Shown: positions 37,056-48,843 of the stretch, piece by piece
Numbering within the stretch: position 1 is the first letter of the stretch
Layout: each line of letters starts with the position of its first letter
Source: Isoetes taiwanensis
Lineage: Eukaryota > Streptophyta > Lycopodiopsida > Isoetales > Isoetaceae
DNA length: 64,000 nt
Assembly (NCBI GenBank): GCA_021234155.1
Contig: JAJEKV010000135.1
Span: forward strand, 1,493,065-1,557,064
Direction of reading: 5' to 3'
The notes under the pieces: generated by a model
Told to the model about the DNA's origin: nothing
Seen by the model: the letters and a program-made list of their open reading frames with translations, nothing else
Database searches by the model: none
Translations under genes and position numbers: made by a program

Positions 37056-38055
37056 GAAAGCTAGGCACCACCAGGTCTGGTGTTGTACAAGGTGGTGGTG
37101 ATATATGTCAAGGAGTATGGCATTAAGGGTTTGGCCTTTTAGTTCTTCATAACCATGACTTTACATAAAGAAAAAATGGACTGCTACACCACTTGAACTT
37201 GTGGGCAGGGTGTGGGAGAATGGGTACTTTTACCTTTAATTATCATAGCCCATAGTGCCCTATAGCAATAGCCTTAAGATTCAGTCTATTCAAAACTATG
37301 TAGGCTAACGCCTTAGACTAAACTTTGAAAGCAAATGAGACCTGCTGCTCATAGTATTGTATAATGTGCATCTGAATCCCCTTCATGATTATATGAAGGG
37401 TTGGCGCCTAAGCCGAGCTTGGTGGGCATTAGTCCTTCAACATTGTGATCTTTACCAATTTTATATGGGCTTTATGTCCCACATTATACTTTTTTTAGTG
37501 ATGTTGAATAATGGGTCTGTAATTGGAAATCTTGTCACGCATTGGAACTAGAATGCGTAAAGAGCAAGGAAATTTTGGTGATGTATGGCAAGGTGTAGCG
37601 TTTTAAGTGTTTGGCCCTGTAATTCTACATGACCAAGATCCTATGAAGGTCCTACATAAAGGAAAATTGACGCTACACAACCTGGAATTTTTGCCTTGTG
37701 GGGGTAGGAGGATGGCTACTCTTGCCTCTAAATTAACATGGCCCTTAGTGCCCTATAGCGGTAGCCCTCAAGCGTCATTCTACCTCATAAGCTGTGTAGG
37801 GTGTGGCCGTAGGCTAATTTTTAAAAGCAAATGGGACTGCCCTTGCTGAAAGTATTTTTATAATGGGCATTTGAATCCCCTTCATAATTTTATAAAGTGG
37901 TTGCTTTTATCTTTTGTTCGTGGTGGGCAATAGGCCTTTAGCATGGTGAACTCTAACAATTTTAAATGGGCTCCATGTCCCATAGTATATTTCTTTTAGT
38001 GGCAATTTGATCTCAATAGTACATGTTGAACAATGGGTCTACTACAGTTGGCTAT
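37056..38055 (+). repeat. Diverged ~500-bp tandem duplication in the CACTA
   Basis: The first copy is about 37056-37555 and the second about 37556-38055. Shared pieces in order: TTTGGCC(T/C)T, CATAGTGCCCTATAGC or the same with one change, GAATCCCCTTCAT, ATGTCCCA and TGTTGAA(T/C)AATGGGTCT. Identity looks well below 85 percent, so the duplication is old. Neither copy has a convincing reading frame. Confidence 0.75.
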
Positions 38056-41000
38056 GGTTTGTGTAAGCGGCATGGAAATTTAAGAGCATTATGGAAAATT
38101 AAATCGTCAATATTGGCACTAGGGGCAGGATGCACAAATTCAAATGGCTTTACTTTCTATCTAAACATATATAACTCTGCTTGGTTGGTGCCTTGGAATA
38201 TTCGTGTCACCAGGGCACTTATCGTGGCCGTCGATTTTGCAAGGTGTTCGATTTGAGTTAAAAGCTTTTGTTGAAACAGCCGCCAGTTCGAGTTAAAAGC
38301 TTTTGTTTGAAATAACCAAGCCCAGTTCACGAGGGCATGTTGCTTGAAAAGACAAGCAAGTGGAACCGATGCCATAGGCAGCCGGGTCGACACTAGATTC
38401 ATTTGGAACCGGTCGGATTTAATTGCCAAGCCCATGACTCCTCTTTAGCGTCTATGGACTAACTTGTCGCCAATGCTCAGATGGAGGCCGTAGATGGTAG
38501 GCGGCGCCGCCATAAGTCGAGCAACAAAAATTTCGTGTTTTCTTGTTGCATCTCTCGGCTATGGCGTCCGGCCCTTTTTGAAGCGGTCGCTGACTTCCTA
38601 TTGTGGTTTTTAGGCCCTTGCTTTTAAGGAACTTTTCTTTGTGCAAAGTCTTTGGATGGTAAGCCCTTTGGATGCTCAAGCTCGGTCTGTAGGGTCGGAT
38701 TTTTACGCATGCACCATAATAGGTGGTGTAAACTTTTCCCTCCTTCCACTTATATTTTTTCTCCCCTTTTTCTCGTCTTCATCAATGTATATTACGTCGG
38801 GGTTTTTACGCTTGCCACTTGGAGCATTTGGATTACGCCTCCTTTGGAAACTCTCGATTACCGATTAGAATATGTAAGATGCAAAAACACCTTCTACGGC
38901 ATGTAAGATACAAAAGCAGTACGTATATATGCAAAACATGATTTCGATGCCAAGGCTTTACAACTTTTGAGCCTTTTTATCGAAAATTAGGTGCGATTAT
39001 CTTTTGGGCGTTGGACATAAACTTCGGATGCTCACGGGCTTATGGTGATTCTTTGGGTTTGAGTATCGCATCACATGCAAAAGATGTAGTCAAGTTAGCA
39101 AAAGATGAGAATTGGGGAAAAGGTGAGGTTTTTGCATTTGAGCCCAATGTCTGGCGCGCATTATGTTGTGTCGGTCTGTTACCTTTCATAGAGATTTTCT
39201 TTGTCAATAGCGGTGGTCTCTTTATTTACTGCGGTTACATAGAAATATCCTTATTTCTAAAAGCATCAATTGGTTCCATAATGATAGCGATTCGGTGCTC
39301 CACAAGCCCGGCGTGCGACATTAGTTTAGTAGTCCTCGAACACCGGAATGAGTTGGGTCTTTGCAAAATCACGGTAGCTTTTGGACATCGTGCTAGCGAG
39401 GCCCGGCAATGCCTATGACTTTTTGTTGCAAAGGTAAGTGTTATTTTTGTTGATGAGAACTTTCTTTTTTTTAAATAGTCACGGTGAAGTCAAAATATCC
39501 TTGACTTTATTCTGTTTGATGTGAATAATGGTGACATGGGCCATCTTGGAAACATTAATAACATGTTATTTGCAATTGTAAGGGTGGGTCGGGGAAATCT
39601 GGTGGTAGTTGGGCCTTGAGAGATATTTAATGAAATCCCATGGAATAATGGGATCGTACTTGCTCAAATGAGTCTTACGTGTTCTTGATATTCATAGTTA
39701 GTTTGCTTTCCATTTGTTTTTCATTTACCTTCTTTACGAAAGTTTGCTAGATATGAAGTTTATGGCCATTGCCTTTTGAAGCCCTCTTTTGTGCTACAAT
39801 GTGATCAGCCCATTGTGCATGCAAATGCACCCACATGTCTTTGCTTTATCAATTGATTTGTATTATTAAGCCTATTTTTTTGCATAGTTTTGGAAAAAGG
39901 TAGATGAAGTTGATTCTATCTTTGGGAAAGTTCAATATGCTTGGTTTGGATGTACTCGTTTCTTATTTATGAGGCCCATTGTGGATTCTTGTAACTTTTA
40001 ACAAGATGTTGGATGCGTTTATGCATTTGTGCTACATGTAGGAAATAAAAGCCTTTGCAAAGAGAAACAAGCGCCATATGTATGATATTGTTGACCAATG
40101 ACTAGTTGCACACGGGGAGCAACTCATTACTTTTCGAGCTATGGTAAAAGCGCTCAAGCTACATAAAGCACTTGCATATTTTCTTGATGCAAAGTGGCGA
40201 CATTCAAATACATAGAGTTTGAATCTTTGTCACAATAATATTACCGGTGTTGGTATTCTACTTGATATTTGTCTTTGCCCTCTGCGAAGGCAAGTTTTTA
40301 AGCCATTACGGGTTCTTTCGGTTTTCCGGGTACTATGTGGCTTCCTAGCTACCTTTAGTCTTTTTCCAAAAAAAAAATTGAAGCTTGCTTTGATTTGATA
40401 GGTCGAACAAGTTTACTCCTAGCGACTTGTGAACTTCAAAACCCGATTATAGTAGATTTTTAGCTCTGCCTGGACACATAATCTAAAGTGGAGATTCGAT
40501 GTTCTCTTAGCGTGGAATTATGCGCGGTACTTAAAAAATGAGCCATTTGAAATGCTTTTGGAATTTAGGCTCGTTTTTAGATCTGTCATCTGAGAGTGGT
40601 GATTGGTGATGAAGACGACATGATTCTATTTCATTACAAAAATTAGCGAGTCGAGAACTTCTCCATAATGTAATGATTTTGTTATAAACCGGACATCTAG
40701 GCTGCTTTGTCATAAGCCGAACAACTAGGTTAATTAGACATTTTCCACAAGCATAGGTAGCATTCAACTTTTGCAAGCGCAACTTCGGGATAATGAAGTT
40801 AAGCGTGAGTTTTACAAAGCGATGGGCAATTGCCCAGTTGAAATTGAACATTCCACATAATCATAGCTCTAATTCACATTTTTTCTCATTTTGCAATGAT
40901 ACTCTCACTTTTGTTATCTGACGAGCAAGCGATGTTGAGCTAGTGTAATTCAAAAGCAAATGTACTAGAATGTTGAGAAGATTTCGATGAATCACGTAAT

Positions 41001-42060
41001 TTAACCTATTGGTTATACTCATGCCCCCTCACGTCAACTCAAAGAACATGAGGGAATCTAAACAACATTATAAACATTTCTTGTGGTCCTTTGGATGACC
41101 TTTGAATGATTTGAACTTGCAATCAAAATGATGGAAAGTATAACAATCCATAGATTGTTCAAGAGACAACCTTATCCAGTTTGTGAAAGGAGACATTGAG
41201 TTCGACTTAAGCGAGGTAAAAGCACTGCTGCGACTATTATGAATAAATGCCAATATTTTAGCAAATGCATGAATTTATTTTTCAAAGCAATTGGGTTATC
41301 GGTGTCATGAGGGAAAGAACAAACCTTTCGTTTTAAGAAATGTTCATTTAGTTAACATCTTCAGCGTTCAAGATTGTCATTTTCGCATACCATGGCAAAA
41401 TCTTTAATAGTTGAGATTATTGAAAATATAACAATCGTGAAGATTGTTCAACAAATAACCTTAGCTTATTGTGAGTAAGTTCCCAAAATGTTGCAAGGGT
41501 AGTTTATTACATAAGATTTAGTAAGGTTGGAGGGCTATTGTTAATGTCAAATCCGTAGAATGCTGATGTCAGGATATGGGGTTTGGGAATTTCATGGTCT
41601 TGGTTTCCTTTTACGGACAGGGTTTCTTATTGTGGAGCACGATTCAAGTTTGTTTCTTTGGCGGAGTTGTTCCAGCAGTCCTATTCTATATACCATCGTT
41701 TTTTCTTATTGTGGCTTTTCTTACTGTGCCAGAGCAAGTAAGAAAAGAGGAATGTTCGCGATGGCCGTTAGATTGCGATAATTTATGGGGAATATTCTAT
41801 GTTGGGCACTCTAGACCGAACAGGCATGTCTTGACTTGCTTCAAAGATGCGTGAACTACAATCAACATACATCTCTATCGTCGCATCTCAAGGATGTCCA
41901 GAATTGAGATCTATTCGACTTAGCACAAAACTTTTTGCGGCCGGGTTAAAGAAGAAATGTTGGCGGCTACCGCAAGGCCTACATAAATTTCTTGTCTAAT
42001 ATAATAGTGCTTATTAAAAAATGTAAAAGCATATTCCAAATGTTCTGTACATTTCGACCT
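38056..42060 (+). other. CACTA interior, mostly unidentified
   Basis: The longest frames are 39011-39418 (+) and 40531-40851 (-). Neither has a motif I recognise, and I leave them uncalled. A frame at 41576-41854 starts with a hydrophobic segment rich in F, L and V. No En/Spm transposase (TNPD) signature was seen on either strand. Confidence 0.45.
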
Positions 42061-42062
42061 TA

Positions 42063-43428
42063 GGGTTTCAGCACAGATGCAACGATGCCGGCTTTAGGTT
42101 AACGGAAAAAGGCAGTCGGAGTGGATCACCCAGCTATGCAATGGATGATTGCTTGGTCGGATTGATAGCAGTACAAGAATATTTGCAGAATGATGTAGCG
42201 GAATGGCGGTCCAACATAGTGGTGGCCGATCACATGTAAGTCCAGGTCTGGATATTTTTCTTGTGCTTCATCCCAAATTTAGCAGAGGGCTATATGCCTG
42301 GAATAAGAAGTAGCCTTGTCTGGCTATTTGCCATCAAGCTAACGGCCAACAATAAGGGAAATCGCTACACATATTGCTGGCACAATGTAGAATGGGAAGC
42401 CTATTATACAGATCAACAACTATCTATTCTGAAGGAGCCTTTGTGCTGCGTCTCAAATGAAGAAACCGAAGAGGACCAGGCAAGACAAGCTTAAGCTGAT
42501 CAATGAAGCTGGCCTTGATCTTGTAGCATTATGCAAGAAGGCTGGTGAAGTGCAGGCCCAGCCCAGTAAGCAGTTCTTGCCAGATATTGCGACAAAATAT
42601 GGATTGGAAACCCCTGCTGCAACAGCCAACAAAGATGGGAGCATAAGCAAATACTTGTCTCAAAATGCAGATTCTGGCAAGATGGGCACAGATGCTAGCA
42701 TAGACAAAGTAGCAGATTCCCTTGAAGCCCAGCAACAGGAAGTTTCAAGTGAGGACGAAAATGATGAGGAGCTGCAGCTGAATCAGGTTTCTCTTAAGTT
42801 ATTGCAATAAATAAATGTGAATGGTCTAGAAATGCTAAAGAAATAGCGAGATTAAGCTGGTTTATACTATTTCTATTGAGTTAGTAGTTAATCTTAGTGG
42901 TTAACTATGCTTAAAGTATGGATTTAGGATTGTAAATACGAAAATGATAAGGAGCTACAGCTGAATCAGGTGTCTTTTAAGTTATTGTAATAAATAAATG
43001 CTTATCTTAAAGAAATACCAGGGTAAAGTTGGTTTATATTATTTCTGCTGAGTTCATAGGTGATCTTAGCGGTTAACTGGGCTTACAGTATGGATTTAAG
43101 ATTATAAGTACATGGAATTCGTGCTGAGCAACCCAGGCAGGTCTGGTATACAGCTGAACATGATCTGCTACATCAAAAAATATAGTGATCTGACAACTAA
43201 CCTGCAGCTACGAACTGAGCTTTTATGTTTATACAATGTCTATAAATGTATGATTGATGAAGGGCGATGAGCCAAGCCAGACTATAGCTTACCTGCTAGT
43301 GAATATGCTGTTACCCTGACTAAGGCTAATTAGTGTATTGTTTGCTGCAGGTAACCAGTCTGACTTCTCCAATCTCTTTGAGTTTTTGGATGATGTGGAG
43401 TCAAATGTTACAAAGCAGCGCGAATAGC
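42063..43428 (+). pseudogene. Captured gene fragment, unidentified, exon-like blocks
   Basis: Block 42063-42236 is open (GFQHRCNDAGFRLTEKGSRS... to VVADHM) and ends at a GTAAGT-type donor. Block 42457-42786 is open and hydrophilic (KRTRQDKLKLINEAGLDLVA, ISKYLSQNADSG, a DENDEE run) and ends CAG/GTTTCT. Block 43352-43428 in one frame reads NQSDFSNLFEFLDDVES and then a stop after KQRE. Together they look like the 3' exons of a spliced gene. I do not recognise the family. The phases between blocks do not all agree. Confidence 0.45.
42758..43110 (+). repeat. Tandem duplication (~183-bp unit)
   Basis: GAGCTGCAGCTGAATCAGGT at 42769 recurs as GAGCTACAGCTGAATCAGGT at about 42951. TTATTG(C/T)AATAAATAAATG and GTTTATA(C/T)TATTTCT follow in each. 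The duplication includes the end of the exon-like block and its donor site. Confidence 0.85.
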
Positions 43429-43789
43429 CTACGTACTGCGGACAATTATAGTACTGAAAATGTTATAAGTTTGTTGCATCTTTTTTGCACGTCAAACAAG
43501 GTAATTACCCTATTTCAGTATTCCTGGATTATCTCTTATCTGGAAATAAGAGCCCGGAGCATGAAACTTTGGAGCATGTAACTTTACATGTAAATGTAAC
43601 TGTGACTTGTGACTGGATTTAAATAAAGGAGTTTTTGTTTTACTTATGCTTTTATTTCTTTATAACTTGTAGCCTAAATTCATCTTAGACTTCATCAGCA
43701 TTACAAGCTGTGTAATTGAAAATGCAGGCATAGTGCATATCAATAAAAATTTCAATTTGCAAACAAAATGTAAATCCAAACAAAATGTA

Positions 43790-44122
43790 AATAGACGAAA
43801 ACCTGACAAAATTGGTAAAAAATGTTTTGACGAATTTTTTGACTATTTTTTTGACGATTTTTTTGACTACTTTGCTGACGATTTTTCTGACGTTTTTTTT
43901 TGACGATTTTTCTGCCGATTTTTCTGACGTTTTTTTTTATGATTTTTCTGACGTTAATTCTGACGAACCTTGACGATTTTTCTGACGCTTTATATAAAAC
44001 CGACGATTTTGTTGACGATCTTTCGCACGATTTTCCTATGCTAAATCGTCGAGGTAAAAATCGTCGGATAAATCGTCGACCCGATAGGGTCCGTGCGGTT
44101 ATGCGTTTTGTGAAGACTATCT
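43790..44122 (-). repeat. CACTA right subterminal TCTGACG repeats
   Basis: About twenty copies of (T/C)TGACGA(A/T)TTTTT and TTTTTCTGACG, the inverse complement of the left-end CGTCAGA array. The symmetry supports a complete CACTA with both subterminal arrays. Plus-strand frames rich in F, D and L come from the repeats. Confidence 0.9.
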
Positions 44123-44149
44123 GACGATAGGCATTCTCTTGTAGTGACT

Positions 44150-44790
44150 TCTTGGACGTTCTTTGGTGCCGGCCATTGGATTCTTGCCGATCTTGGCGGG
44201 GATCCGTCGAGATTCCTTCTTGGCGAAATCACATGGTAAAGGGTATTCCACCTTCTCCATTCTTGGTGGCGCTGGACAACTTGGCATACAACCGATGCCT
44301 TTTAACTTCTCGAGCACCTTTCTTACATGTTGTGCATGTTCCTCAATGGATCTCGCTATACACCGTAATATCGTCGAAGAACACTATGACAAAGGTGTCC
44401 AAGAATTCTTCGAAGATGTCGTTCATGAGTCTCATGAAGCGTGCCGGGCATTTAAGAGCCCAAATGGCATTACCGCGGAACTCGTAATGCCCATACCTCG
44501 CCCCGAAGCCGCGTTTTGTGGATGTCTTCTTCCTTTATCCCGATCGGTGATAACCTCGACCTTAGGTCGATTTTTGAGAAGACCTTTGCTTTTTTGAGTT
44601 GATCCATCAAGTCGTCCGATCCGGGGAGTGCGTACTTGTTCTTGATGGTGTGCTTGTTCAATTGCTCGTAATCTATGCACATCCTCAAGCCGCCATCCTT
44701 CTTCTTGACAAAGAGGATGGGTGCCCCAAACGGTGAGACGCTAGGTCTGATGAAGCCTAGGTCGAGCAATTCTTGCAATGCTTCTTTAAC
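44150..44790 (-). pseudogene. G2 reverse transcriptase, catalytic part
   Basis: The minus strand reads [47 protein letters not shown] (first catalytic Asp), MPFGLLNA, then FVIVFFDDITVYS, whose FFDD box holds the two catalytic aspartates (YIDD or YVDD in most relatives). Next come EGISTDP and PAPKNVQEV at the CACTA border. The order matches Ty3/gypsy RT. Several indels shift the frame between motifs. Confidence 0.92.
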
Positions 44791-45600
44791 TTCCGTCGGT
44801 TCGTGGTCGTCATTCGTATGGAGCCTTGCTTGTCGGCTTGGTTCCCCGGTTCGAGTGCTATCTCACACTCGACTCCTCTGTAAGGAGGAAGCCGCCGATC
44901 TCGTGCGGGAAGAGATCGTGGAACTCGTGATCAAGTTGGCTATTTGCTTGGGCAACTTTCTTTGAGCACTTTGTCTTCCTTGTTTTCCTCGGGTTGGGTT
45001 CTTCAATCTCAAGTTTGAAGATGTATGCCACCCGCCGCTCTTGATAGATTTGAGCGACTTCTTCTGAACATACAACACCGCATGATGGGGGCAACTTCTT
45101 TACTGTGATCTCAATGACTTTGCCGCGTCGGGCGTTGTGAGGGTCACCTTCCGCTTTACCACCGGTCAATGATGGCCCTATTTGGTCCAAGATACTCCAT
45201 GCCTATTATGAGGTCGTACTTGCCGATACCCATTACTTCTGCTCCCATCGGGATGTTAATTCCCGGCAAGTCAATGTCGAAGTTGATTCTCTTTCCCACC
45301 GTTTGTCTTATTGCTCCACTTGCCAAGATTCGGCCTTGGCTTGGACTTTAAGGGTTTAGAGCTTCAACATGTCGACCATCCTTGGGGAAGCGAAGTTGTG
45401 GCTACTTCAGAAGTCTATTAGGACTATGAAGGACTTGGTTTTGGCCTTTCCTATTGTGGAAATTACTCTATCTTGATTCTCTGCGGGTTACGTTTCTATA
45501 GCGGCAAAGGATGTGGCACTCACCCTCAATGTAGTCGTAGCGGTGCCTCCGCCGTCGTCGTCGGACTGAGTGTCCCATCCCCCAACTCCATTAGCGTGAG
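44791..45600 (-). pseudogene. G2 protease and linker region
   Basis: Near 45420-45365 the minus strand encodes LID followed by SSHNFASPRMVDMLKL, with a frame break where the retropepsin D-S/T-G would end. Further on, frames such as VIEITVKKLPPSCGVVCSEE cover the protease-RT linker. The aspartic protease normally cuts gag-pol. The call rests on position between gag and RT plus the LID...SHNF pattern. Confidence 0.6.
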
Positions 45601-46829
45601 CTCATAACAAAGGCGGTTCGCGGATTACGTGGCCGGATGGAAACATTCAAACGAGTTGCTTCTTCATGCATTCTGTCTCTCTTTTCTTTTGGCATTACCG
45701 TAAGAAGGACCTTCTTTGCCTTTGAATAATTGGATCCTTCCGGTTTGTCCTTGAAGGACACGCTTTCATCCCCTTTGTCTCCACAGTTTGCCATTGTATG
45801 GGGACTTTCTTTGGACTTGGGCTGGCTGCCCTAGGATTTAGCTCTCACGATGCTTTGCCTCTATCCCGGTAGTAAGGTCGTTTTACGTACCGATGCGGGG
45901 CCCGATCCTTGCAAACTAAGTGCTTTGGATTACGCCTCGGATACCGACTTGGAGTCTATTGCCCTTACTAGTTTCCGGATCTCCTCGTTCAGAGCCCCCT
46001 CGATGTAGCTTTTCAACGCATGCTTTTCACTCAACTTCGGCACATCTGACCTTAGTCTCATGAACTCTTGATTGTACTTACGCGACCGTCTTGTACCCCT
46101 TTTCGCACTGTAAAGCTGGCGCATCATGTTTGACTTGTGTTCAGGAACATAGTGGTGCTTGAAGGCTTTTGAGAACTTCTTAAATCGCACCGTCTGCTCG
46201 CTCAAGCCATGGGCCTTGGCATAGCCCTTCCACCATATTCAGGCGTCCTTCGGGTTGGTACGTTGCCACTCTGCCTTTGTCCTTATCCTTCATGCCGTAG
46301 AGGCATTGCCATACTCGCTCATTTCATCAAGCCATGCCTCACGCCTCTAAGCTAGGATACATTCGCCCGCGGTTCGTTTGAGGAGCCTTCCATACATTGC
46401 CGATCTGCGAGTCTACCTTCTTACGGTATCCGGGGCCTTAGTGTCCTTCTGTCTGCCGTCTCACGGTCCGGCACTTGCTTTCCGCCCTCTTTCTCGGACT
46501 TCGGGTCAGAAGCGAGCATGGTGGGGAGGTTTACGTCTTTGGGGGCCTCCTTCTCTTACTCCTCTTCTTGTCCTTCCCGGCTTTTGAGGTGTTGTTTTGC
46601 GGCGGCGGTGATGCTTGTGCCTTCGCCCGGGCTTTTATGCGGTGGGGAGTTAGTCGCATTTGCGACATCTCCTCTTCGGAGTCATGGGACCATATCCTTG
46701 AGAGCGGGTTCCTTGGAATAGGTTACTTTTTGTCGGGGGTCTCTTCCGTCTCTGTTGGGCCTCTGTTTTTTTGCCCATTCTTTTGTTCCCTATCGCATAC
46801 ACAATTGGCCATTGGCTTATGATTAGATT
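45601..46829 (-). pseudogene. G2 gag polyprotein
   Basis: The frame 46205-45930 reads VRFKKFSKAFKHHYVPEHKS, then QEFMRLRSDVPKLSEKHALK, YIEGALNEEIRKLV: a retrotransposon gag (capsid) domain with the W/F...F...Y and eYn-EF-L pattern. Upstream to about 46829 the sequence is basic, rich in K, R, P and S, in shifting frames. The first ATG of that stretch is at about 46829. No clear zinc knuckle is seen. Indels break it at several points. Confidence 0.75.
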
Positions 46830-46890
46830 CATTTACTTTATTGTACTCATGTATTTGCCAATATTATTTATGGAATCACTACACTCAACA

Positions 46891-46891
46891 A

Positions 46892-46924
<33 letters not shown>
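46891..46924 (-). other. Poly(A) tract of a minus-strand transcript
   Basis: A run of about 33 T on the given strand follows, on the minus strand, a stop codon at 46993-46991 and about 65 bp of AT-rich sequence with an AATATTT context. This is what a polyadenylated 3' end would leave after retroposition. It separates the accessory genes from gag. Confidence 0.6.
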
Positions 46925-46928
<4 letters not shown>

Positions 46929-46990
46929 ATTACACAAAATATTTCTATTACATAATCATTTTAAGTACAAGTCCTCCGGGATCAATATTC

Positions 46991-48530
46991 CTAACTATTC
47001 TTGATATGTAGGTAGGATGGGTTATCCTCTAAAAACTTCTTGACTTGGGCCGTTCCTACTGAGCGTCCCAAGTTTCTGAGGACGTTGGTCGATGACCCGC
47101 CCTGCAAAGCTCTCACTAGTTCTTCTACCCTGCGGTCGGAGGTGTAAGCTGCGGTCACTGCCAGTCTTCCTTGCCGTCGGTAAGGTATGGCGAAGTCAAA
47201 AATGTCGAGTGCCATCGCTCTCTTGACTAGGACGGCATAGGTTGGCGACTAGCGCGGCGTCTTGCGGTCAAAAGCTTTGAGGCGCGATTAGCATCGATCG
47301 CCTTCCTGCGCCCGGGGTGAATTTCGCGGTGGATTACCGCTATTCTTCAAATCCATCGGCGGGGAGGTAATACATAGCGACTTTGTTGTTGTGCGTTGTT
47401 GCGATTCTTAGCCTCCTCGGCCTCCAACTCTGTGTCTCGGCATGATCGCCGACTTCCACATTTGTGAGCTCCTGTAGTCTCTAGCTGTTCGAAGAGCTGG
47501 CAGAAGTCGAACTTCGCCTCTTCTTTGGGGAGGTCTTTGTCGAAGAAACTTGGATTAAAATGTTTGAGGTCTTGTGGCGGATCCCCATCCGTTCTGAGAA
47601 GAGCAAGGAACTCCTCTTTCGGCCGATTCTTGCGCGCTTCCATTATCACGCGATGTTAGTGGTAGGCTTGAATGTCGGTCGACTCTCGGGTGTAAATTAA
47701 TACCGGCTTCCCTTACTTGGAGTGGAAAGTCGGGAAGTTCCTCGGGGCGATGAAGTCATCAGTGCAATTTCGGAGACGTCACGGCCTGACTCGTCGGTCG
47801 ATACTCCCTTTCCACGCACTCACGGAAGGTTTTGGATGTAAGCTTAGGGCGGTATTCTTAAGCCCTCGGCGATGATGGGGGCTAGGCTTGTGATGCCTAG
47901 CCCAATGGGTGGCGCGATCACGAGGGTTTGCGGCCTCTTTCGAATTCTGCAACTCTGCTTCGCTGGCCCTTTTGCTCTTCCATTTGGGTCGAGCTTCGGC
48001 GTAGTCTTCTTCTTCCTCCGATTCTTCGTCTTCTTCTCTTCCTTCTTGCTTTTGTTGGTGCTGTAAAAGGAGCTTTCTCCTCAGCTTTGCTGCTGTGGCT
48101 AATGGGTCCACATCCATGGGAGGGATAGAGGTTTCTCCCATGGGATTTTCGACTACGATTGGGTGAGAAAAATGGCTAAAGGCAGCGTTGAAGGAAAAGT
48201 AGTTGGTCCCTATTGTGATCGGGACCATTGGCTCGGGCATCATTTGGGCTTTGTTTGTAAGGTACTTGGCAATGTTTGGAACATCGCCTAAAGGGCGCTT
48301 GAAGGGATTGCACGGGAACAAAGTAACCTATGCAAGGTGGGAGTCGCACTAAAGGCGCCCCTACCCTAGCTTGGAACTTCGGACGGGACTTCGGCTATAT
48401 CTTTGGGGTTGCGTGCAAGGTTGCTTGGACATCTATTTCTTTTCTAAAGACTTCGGAAGATGTCATTGACATCAGCCTCGGCGGCATAGGCACCGGCGTT
48501 GTACCATCGCTGAAGTCAGCAGATGGCCAT
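46991..48530 (-). pseudogene. G2 accessory gene 2, unidentified
   Basis: Three neighbouring minus-strand frames appear to be one gene broken by indels. 48321-47779 has YLTNKAQMMPEPMVPITIGT, PMDVDPLATAAKLRRKL and an acidic run (EEDEESEEEED). 47649-47347 has EARKNRPKEEFLALLRTDGD. 47215-46991 has LDIFDFAIPYRRQGRLAV and VKKFLEDNPSYLHI, then a stop. The first ATG after the TATA box is near 48530. I do not recognise the family; it is not gag, pol or an envelope. Its place next to the H3-like gene and its own promoter elements suggest a cargo gene. Confidence 0.5.
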
Positions 48531-48641
48531 TGATCTAGCGAAGAAGAGACTAGCAAAGCGGATGCGCACGCCTCGAGGGAGTTGGAAGATCGCCTAAGCG
48601 GTCAAGAGCAAACTTGTAGGGTGCTAGGTGAGAAATGGGGA

Positions 48642-48670
48642 CCTATTTATAGAGAAGGGGAAAACCCTAA
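48642..48670 (-). promoter_or_regulatory. TATA box and telo-box upstream of accessory gene 2
   Basis: CTATAAATAGG (minus strand, 48652-48642) lies about 115 bp before the likely ATG. AAACCCTAA (given strand, 48662-48670) directly upstream is a telo-box, common in plant promoters of histone, ribosomal and other S-phase genes. Whether it is active is unknown. Confidence 0.55.
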
Positions 48671-48843
48671 TTTTTGGGTGACTTGAAAACTCTTGGGATT
48701 GGGCAATTCTAGTCTATATTGAGGTCCAAATGGGAATTGGAAGACTAATTTGAGGGTTTGAGCATGATTTGGATTACCTAAGGAACCTATTGCAACAAGC
48801 TAGAGATCAATTGGATATGCTATGGTGGCAAAAAATGTTGGGA

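Larger units (their letters stand above)
30396..44149 (+). mobile_element. 13.7-kb CACTA DNA transposon carrying host gene fragments
   Basis: The element body is 30399-44146. The left end is CACTACAAGAGGATG; the right end, read in reverse, is CACTACAAGAGAATG (14 of 15 identical). ACT flanks both sides (30396-30398 and 44147-44149), the 3-bp duplication typical of CACTA/En-Spm. Removing the element and one ACT restores the gypsy RT reading VQEVRSFLGLAG. No TNPD/transposase motif is visible, so it is non-autonomous. The cargo includes a PPR pseudogene, CBL-like exons, an unidentified gene fragment and a nested hAT element. Orientation is arbitrary. Confidence 0.95.

Noticed and set aside
39011-39418. 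135-codon frame in the CACTA interior
   Set aside because: No motif, no splice or start context, and a composition typical of chance frames in this region.
43900-44124. Plus-strand frame rich in F, D and L
   Set aside because: It is a translation of the CACTA subterminal TGACGATTTTT array.
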